DNA of 64,000 bases. Source: Erythrocercus mccallii. Lineage: Eukaryota; Chordata; Aves; Passeriformes; Dicruridae. Each line of letters starts with the position of its first letter. Positions within the stretch are counted from its first letter, which is position 1. Location of the stretch: assembly GCA_013397435.1 (NCBI GenBank), contig VZRG01000007.1, forward strand, positions 1,014,847-1,078,846, written 5' to 3'. The translations under genes were made by a program, and so were the position numbers. The notes under the pieces were generated by a model. The model worked only from the letters and a program-made list of their open reading frames with translations, did no database searches and was not told the origin of the DNA. Of the stretch, positions 61,501 to 64,000 are shown one piece after another.

Positions 61501-62055
61501 TTCATGCTGAGGCAAGTTCATTTGCTGTTGCAGCGATTTTTCCCTGGCAGGAGGATGTACTGCTGCTCTTTCTTAGGGGAGATTGTAAGGGCAGCTCTTA
61601 CCATGTTCTAACGGTGTTGTGTGTTTTGCTTCCTTCTAGGAAAACTGAAGCCAATTGTGAAGTCCCAGCCAGTGCCAAAAAATAACAAAGGGCCTGTGAA
61701 AGTGGTAGTGGGTAAAACTTTTGATACCATAGTGATGGATCCAAAGAATGATGTTCTCATAGAGTTCTATGCCCCATGGTGTGGACACTGCAAGAAACTA
61801 GAACCAGAGTATAATGAGTTAGGTAAAAAATACAAGAATGAGAAAAATCTGATTATAGCCAAGATGGATGCTACTGCCAATGACGTGACGAATGACCACT
61901 ACAAAGTGGAGGGATTCCCCACTATCTACTTTGCTCCAAAGGACAAGAAGAACAACCCTATTAAATTTGAAGGCGGGGACAGAGATTTGGAGCATTTGAG
62001 CAAATTTATAGAGGAGCATGCGACAAAACTCTCCAGAACAAAAGAAGAGCTTTAG
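49451..62055 (+). CDS. PDIA4: PDIA4 (ERp72), protein disulfide isomerase A4 (complete, 10 exons)
   Basis: Join: 49451-49553, 54846-55023, 56764-56969, 57609-57747, 58264-58469, 59146-59304, 60191-60342, 60720-60876, 60971-61204, 61640-62055; 1950 nt, 649 aa plus TAG (mammalian ERp72 is about 645). ER-lumen thiol oxidoreductase that forms, breaks and rearranges disulfides in secretory proteins. Order seen: signal peptide (residues 1 to about 27, Leu-rich), acidic low-complexity segment (40-59), thioredoxin domains a0 and a with CGHC at 95-98 and 210-213, non-catalytic b and b' domains (about 278-510), domain a' with CGHC at 559-562, and C-terminal KEEL for ER retrieval. All nine introns are GT-AG and phase-compatible. 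The ATG at 49451 (GCGGGATGAGG) gives a proper signal peptide; the third codon is also ATG. Upstream ERSE-like sites fit induction by the unfolded protein response, as known for this gene. No frame break seen. Confidence 0.97.
49930..50198 (+). mobile_element. CR1 LINE 3' fragment
   Basis: Matches the CR1 3' end from the GGGACTCTTCATCAGGAACT segment through GGAACAGGTTGCCCAGTGAG, GGGAGGTGTCCCT and the terminal TTCTATGATTCTG. It lies in PDIA4 intron 1, less than 400 bases past exon 1. Confidence 0.88.
52287..52315. repeat. Poly-T tract
   Basis: Nearly pure T run with one C, in PDIA4 intron 1. Confidence 0.9.
53924..53953. repeat. T/C-rich tract
   Basis: T runs interrupted by CTTCTC, preceded by a C run, in PDIA4 intron 1. 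Confidence 0.85.
54846..55023 (+). CDS. PDIA4: PDIA4 exon 2 (acidic segment, start of a0 domain)
   Basis: It starts SVTKEADDDG, runs through the Asp/Glu stretch, then VKEENGVLVLNDANFDTF and LLEFYAP. It ends inside the Trp codon of the active site. Acceptor CTTTCCAG, donor GTGGGT. Confidence 0.96.
55024..56763 (+). other. PDIA4 intron 2 (1.7 kb)
   Basis: No exon, repeat or RNA gene recognised. The remaining PDIA4 introns (56970-57608, 57748-58263, 58470-59145, 59305-60190, 60343-60719, 60877-60970, 61205-61639) are likewise featureless apart from splice sites. Confidence 0.75.
56764..56969 (+). CDS. PDIA4: PDIA4 exon 3 (a0 active site)
   Basis: It opens with the last base of Trp, then CGHCKQFAPEYEKIAKTL and the cis-Pro region VSGYPTIKILKKG. 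206 nt. Acceptor TCTGACAG, donor GTAAGC. Confidence 0.96.
57609..57747 (+). CDS. PDIA4: PDIA4 exon 4
   Basis: IVAKVKEISDPNWTPPPEAT through NFDEVVNDADIILVEFYAP, ending inside the Trp codon of the second active site. Acceptor TATTTCAG, donor GTAAGC. Confidence 0.96.
58264..58469 (+). CDS. PDIA4: PDIA4 exon 5 (a-domain active site)
   Basis: CGHCKRLAPEYEKAAQELSK through VTGYPTLKIFRKGKPYDY. 206 nt, the same length and phase as exon 3. Acceptor TCCCTAG, donor GTACTG. Confidence 0.96.
59146..59304 (+). CDS. PDIA4: PDIA4 exon 6 (b domain)
   Basis: IVDYMIEQAGPPSKQIQATK to NDKTYQLYQEA. Acceptor CTCACAG, donor GTAAAG. Confidence 0.96.
60191..60342 (+). CDS. PDIA4: PDIA4 exon 7 (b domain)
   Basis: NGLREDYKFHHTFSNEIAKL to EPKMHVLNLK. 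Acceptor TTTTTCAG, donor GTGAGT. Confidence 0.96.
60720..60876 (+). CDS. PDIA4: PDIA4 exon 8 (b' domain)
   Basis: DSTDGSEIKEHVLKHALPLV to YYSVDFSFDYRV. No ORF of its own stands out; placed by homology and the sites TTTACAG and GTAGGT. Confidence 0.95.
60971..61204 (+). CDS. PDIA4: PDIA4 exon 9 (b' domain)
   Basis: TQYWRSKVLEVAKDFPEYVF to LRQFVLAFKK. Acceptor TTTTTCAG, donor GTACAA. Confidence 0.96.
61640..62055 (+). CDS. PDIA4: PDIA4 exon 10 (a' domain and KEEL)
   Basis: KLKPIVKSQPVPKNNKGPVK, EFYAPWCGHCKKLEPEYNEL, VEGFPTIYFAP, and the tail TKLSRTKEEL then TAG. The whole a' active site is in one exon. Acceptor CCTTCTAG. Confidence 0.97.
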
Positions 62056-64000
62056 ATAAGATGAGGGTGGAGAAGAAAAATTGTTTGTACCGTGTAGTTA
62101 AAATCAAGTTACTGACAAAACTTTGTGAGAGAAGAATTAAGCAGTTTTGAGCAAAAAGATTCTTGAGCAGTAAAGCAATTGCAGTATCTTTTTTTTTATA
62201 TGGCAGATGAGTTTTTTTCTGGACACTGAACTTAATACTCTAATATGAATGTCTTATGTTAGTTACGGTTTTGATCTTTGGAGAAAAATACATCCTTTAT
62301 TTTTTGTGACTATCTTGAGCTTTATTCTTTGACTCCAATGCAACTGTTTTTAAGTTAAAAGATATTACCAAAAAGAGAGAAGCAGATCCATCAGACAAAT
62401 GGATTTTTCTTATTTGTTGTTATGGTTACTGGGGGGAGCAGTCTTTTCAGCTAGTCTTTTTTATGTTTCTGTGTACCTATTCATGTGACTCTATCACTGT
62501 ATTCCTAGCTGAGGAGAAGAATGGAGGTTTTCTAAAGTGTGGATGAATTATTTGGTCCTACTGAGATAAGACACAGGGACCTGCTAACTAAATATGCTCT
62601 AGATAGATCTGTTTTAGCTTTGTGCCTCTCTGTAGAGAGCGTGATGCTAAAACAGCAAGTTTTTCTAATGTACTTCTTTACTAGTCCTTATTGACCCATT
62701 TACACCTTAATCTTCCTAAATATGTTTTGGAGTAACTGGAGTATGGCAGAAAAGACTATCTAGTGGGTGGAAATGCTGGGATTCTGGTGTCAGATCTATG
62801 TGTTACTGTCTCCTGTCCTTTTGCAGAGAGGAAAGTTTGATAGTGATTCTTCTTTGGGCAAGTGGACTGAAACCTTCTAATAGCCTTTATTCCTCTAGCA
62901 GGTATTGCAGGTACAAAGAATAATCACATCCTTTCTGTGCTTCCCTTGGGAGTATATGCATTTAAAAGTGGGGTTTTAACTTGAATGGCCCAGTTTAGAT
63001 ATGTCCATAAATTTATGGGCTGTGTTGAGGTTGCAGACTTAAGTGCTCTAGAAGCACTGTCTGCCTCTTCTCAGAGCTGTGCTGCTGCAGTGTGTGGGAC
63101 TTGAGTGTCCCTGAGGCAGTTTTGATTCACATTTCATTTTACAGGTAGTTCTTCTCCTAGCAGCACCATTTTCTGTCTTGCAAAATATCACCAGTCTTCC
63201 TTCAGTAATTGCTTATTGCATTAGTTTTTAGATTTTTGAAGGGTGTTCAAATCTAAAACCACTACCCAATATTTTTTTTCTCTTCTGGGGAGATGCATTC
63301 TTCTGTGTAGCAAGGATAAACCCATGTCTAGGAGATAGCTGTTCAGGTAGAGTCTGAGGACCCAAAAGAGATTATATGGGGGTACATAGTCCTTACACTT
63401 TCCTGCTGCACTTGGCATCCCTGTTGAACGGATGTGCTTCCCTTTCCTGCCTTAACGGGGGACTGTTCCCCACTGTTAACACCCCACACAGCAAAGCATA
63501 ATTATCGAATTATTCTTGCAGAGGTGTATGGGACTGCATGAAGGCCTTCCCTTAAGTAATGGTTTACCCAAAGATAGTGAATAAAGCTCACCAGCAGATT
63601 ATGAGAGAGAGACAGTATATAATCTCCTGGGAGTGCTGAGGTGTGCCTGAATGCTGTTCAGCTCCTGTTGTTTATCAACAAAAGTTAGGAAATGCTGGGA
63701 AATGCTAAGCAACTAGGTGTTAAAGCAGTGTCATCATTTACCTCAGGCTCTGGTGTTGTCCATCTCTTTTTACATTAGAGGGCTTTTTTTTTTTCTACTG
63801 ACCTTAAGTGGACAGATGCCTGTTAAGCTTAGGCAATATTTCATCTACAAGACTCTTAAAGCCAGGTAAGTTGCATTATCTTCCCATCTACTGTAATTTC
63901 TGTTTGCAGCTCTTCTGTAGAGCTTTCAAAAGCTATAATCTATTCTGAATGTGTTGTGCAGGCAACAGGAGTGAGATCAGACTTAGCTGAGCACCAGAGG
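62056..64000 (+). other. PDIA4 3' UTR and downstream flank
   Basis: The first canonical AATAAA after the stop is at 63580-63585, so the 3' UTR could be about 1.5 kb long, unless a non-canonical signal is used earlier. No other gene recognised in the remaining sequence. Confidence 0.55.
63580..63585 (+). terminator. Candidate PDIA4 poly(A) signal (AATAAA)
   Basis: First canonical hexamer downstream of the PDIA4 stop on the plus strand. Confidence 0.45.

Overview
This is vertebrate nuclear DNA, and most likely from a songbird (passerine). The evidence is split genes with GT-AG introns, three GC/CpG-rich 5' ends, 3' fragments of CR1 LINEs, a probable avian endogenous-retrovirus LTR, and a PAK3-like kinase gene of a type I know as a songbird-specific expansion. 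No bacterial or plasmid features, CRISPR arrays, tRNA or rRNA genes were seen.

Layout. (1) About 1-21.6 kb, minus strand: CRTAP, seven coding exons, 395 codons plus stop, complete from ATG to TGA. It is a subunit of the collagen prolyl 3-hydroxylation complex in the ER. (2) 21.6-28.4 kb: intergenic, holding a probable solo LTR (about 22.1-22.8 kb) and a diverged pair of exon-like modules (about 25.9 and 26.3 kb). (3) 28.4-41 kb, minus strand: a PAK3-like (PAK3L) serine/threonine kinase gene with ten phase-compatible coding exons and a GC-rich candidate first exon. It keeps the kinase domain but has no recognisable CRIB/autoinhibitory region, and no in-frame ATG is visible upstream of the kinase. 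(4) 41-49 kb: intergenic, mostly unique sequence with a CR1 fragment. (5) 49.45-62.06 kb, plus strand: PDIA4 (ERp72), ten coding exons, 649 codons plus stop, three CGHC active sites and a KEEL retention signal. Two ERSE-like motifs lie upstream. (6) 62-64 kb: probable PDIA4 3' UTR and flank.

The exon models were built by hand from conserved protein similarity plus GT/AG sites. Every junction was checked for reading phase, and all three genes stay open across all junctions. CRTAP and PDIA4 both act on folding and modification of secreted proteins in the ER. PAK3L is an unrelated cytosolic-type kinase inserted between them. The three genes are independent transcription units, not an operon.
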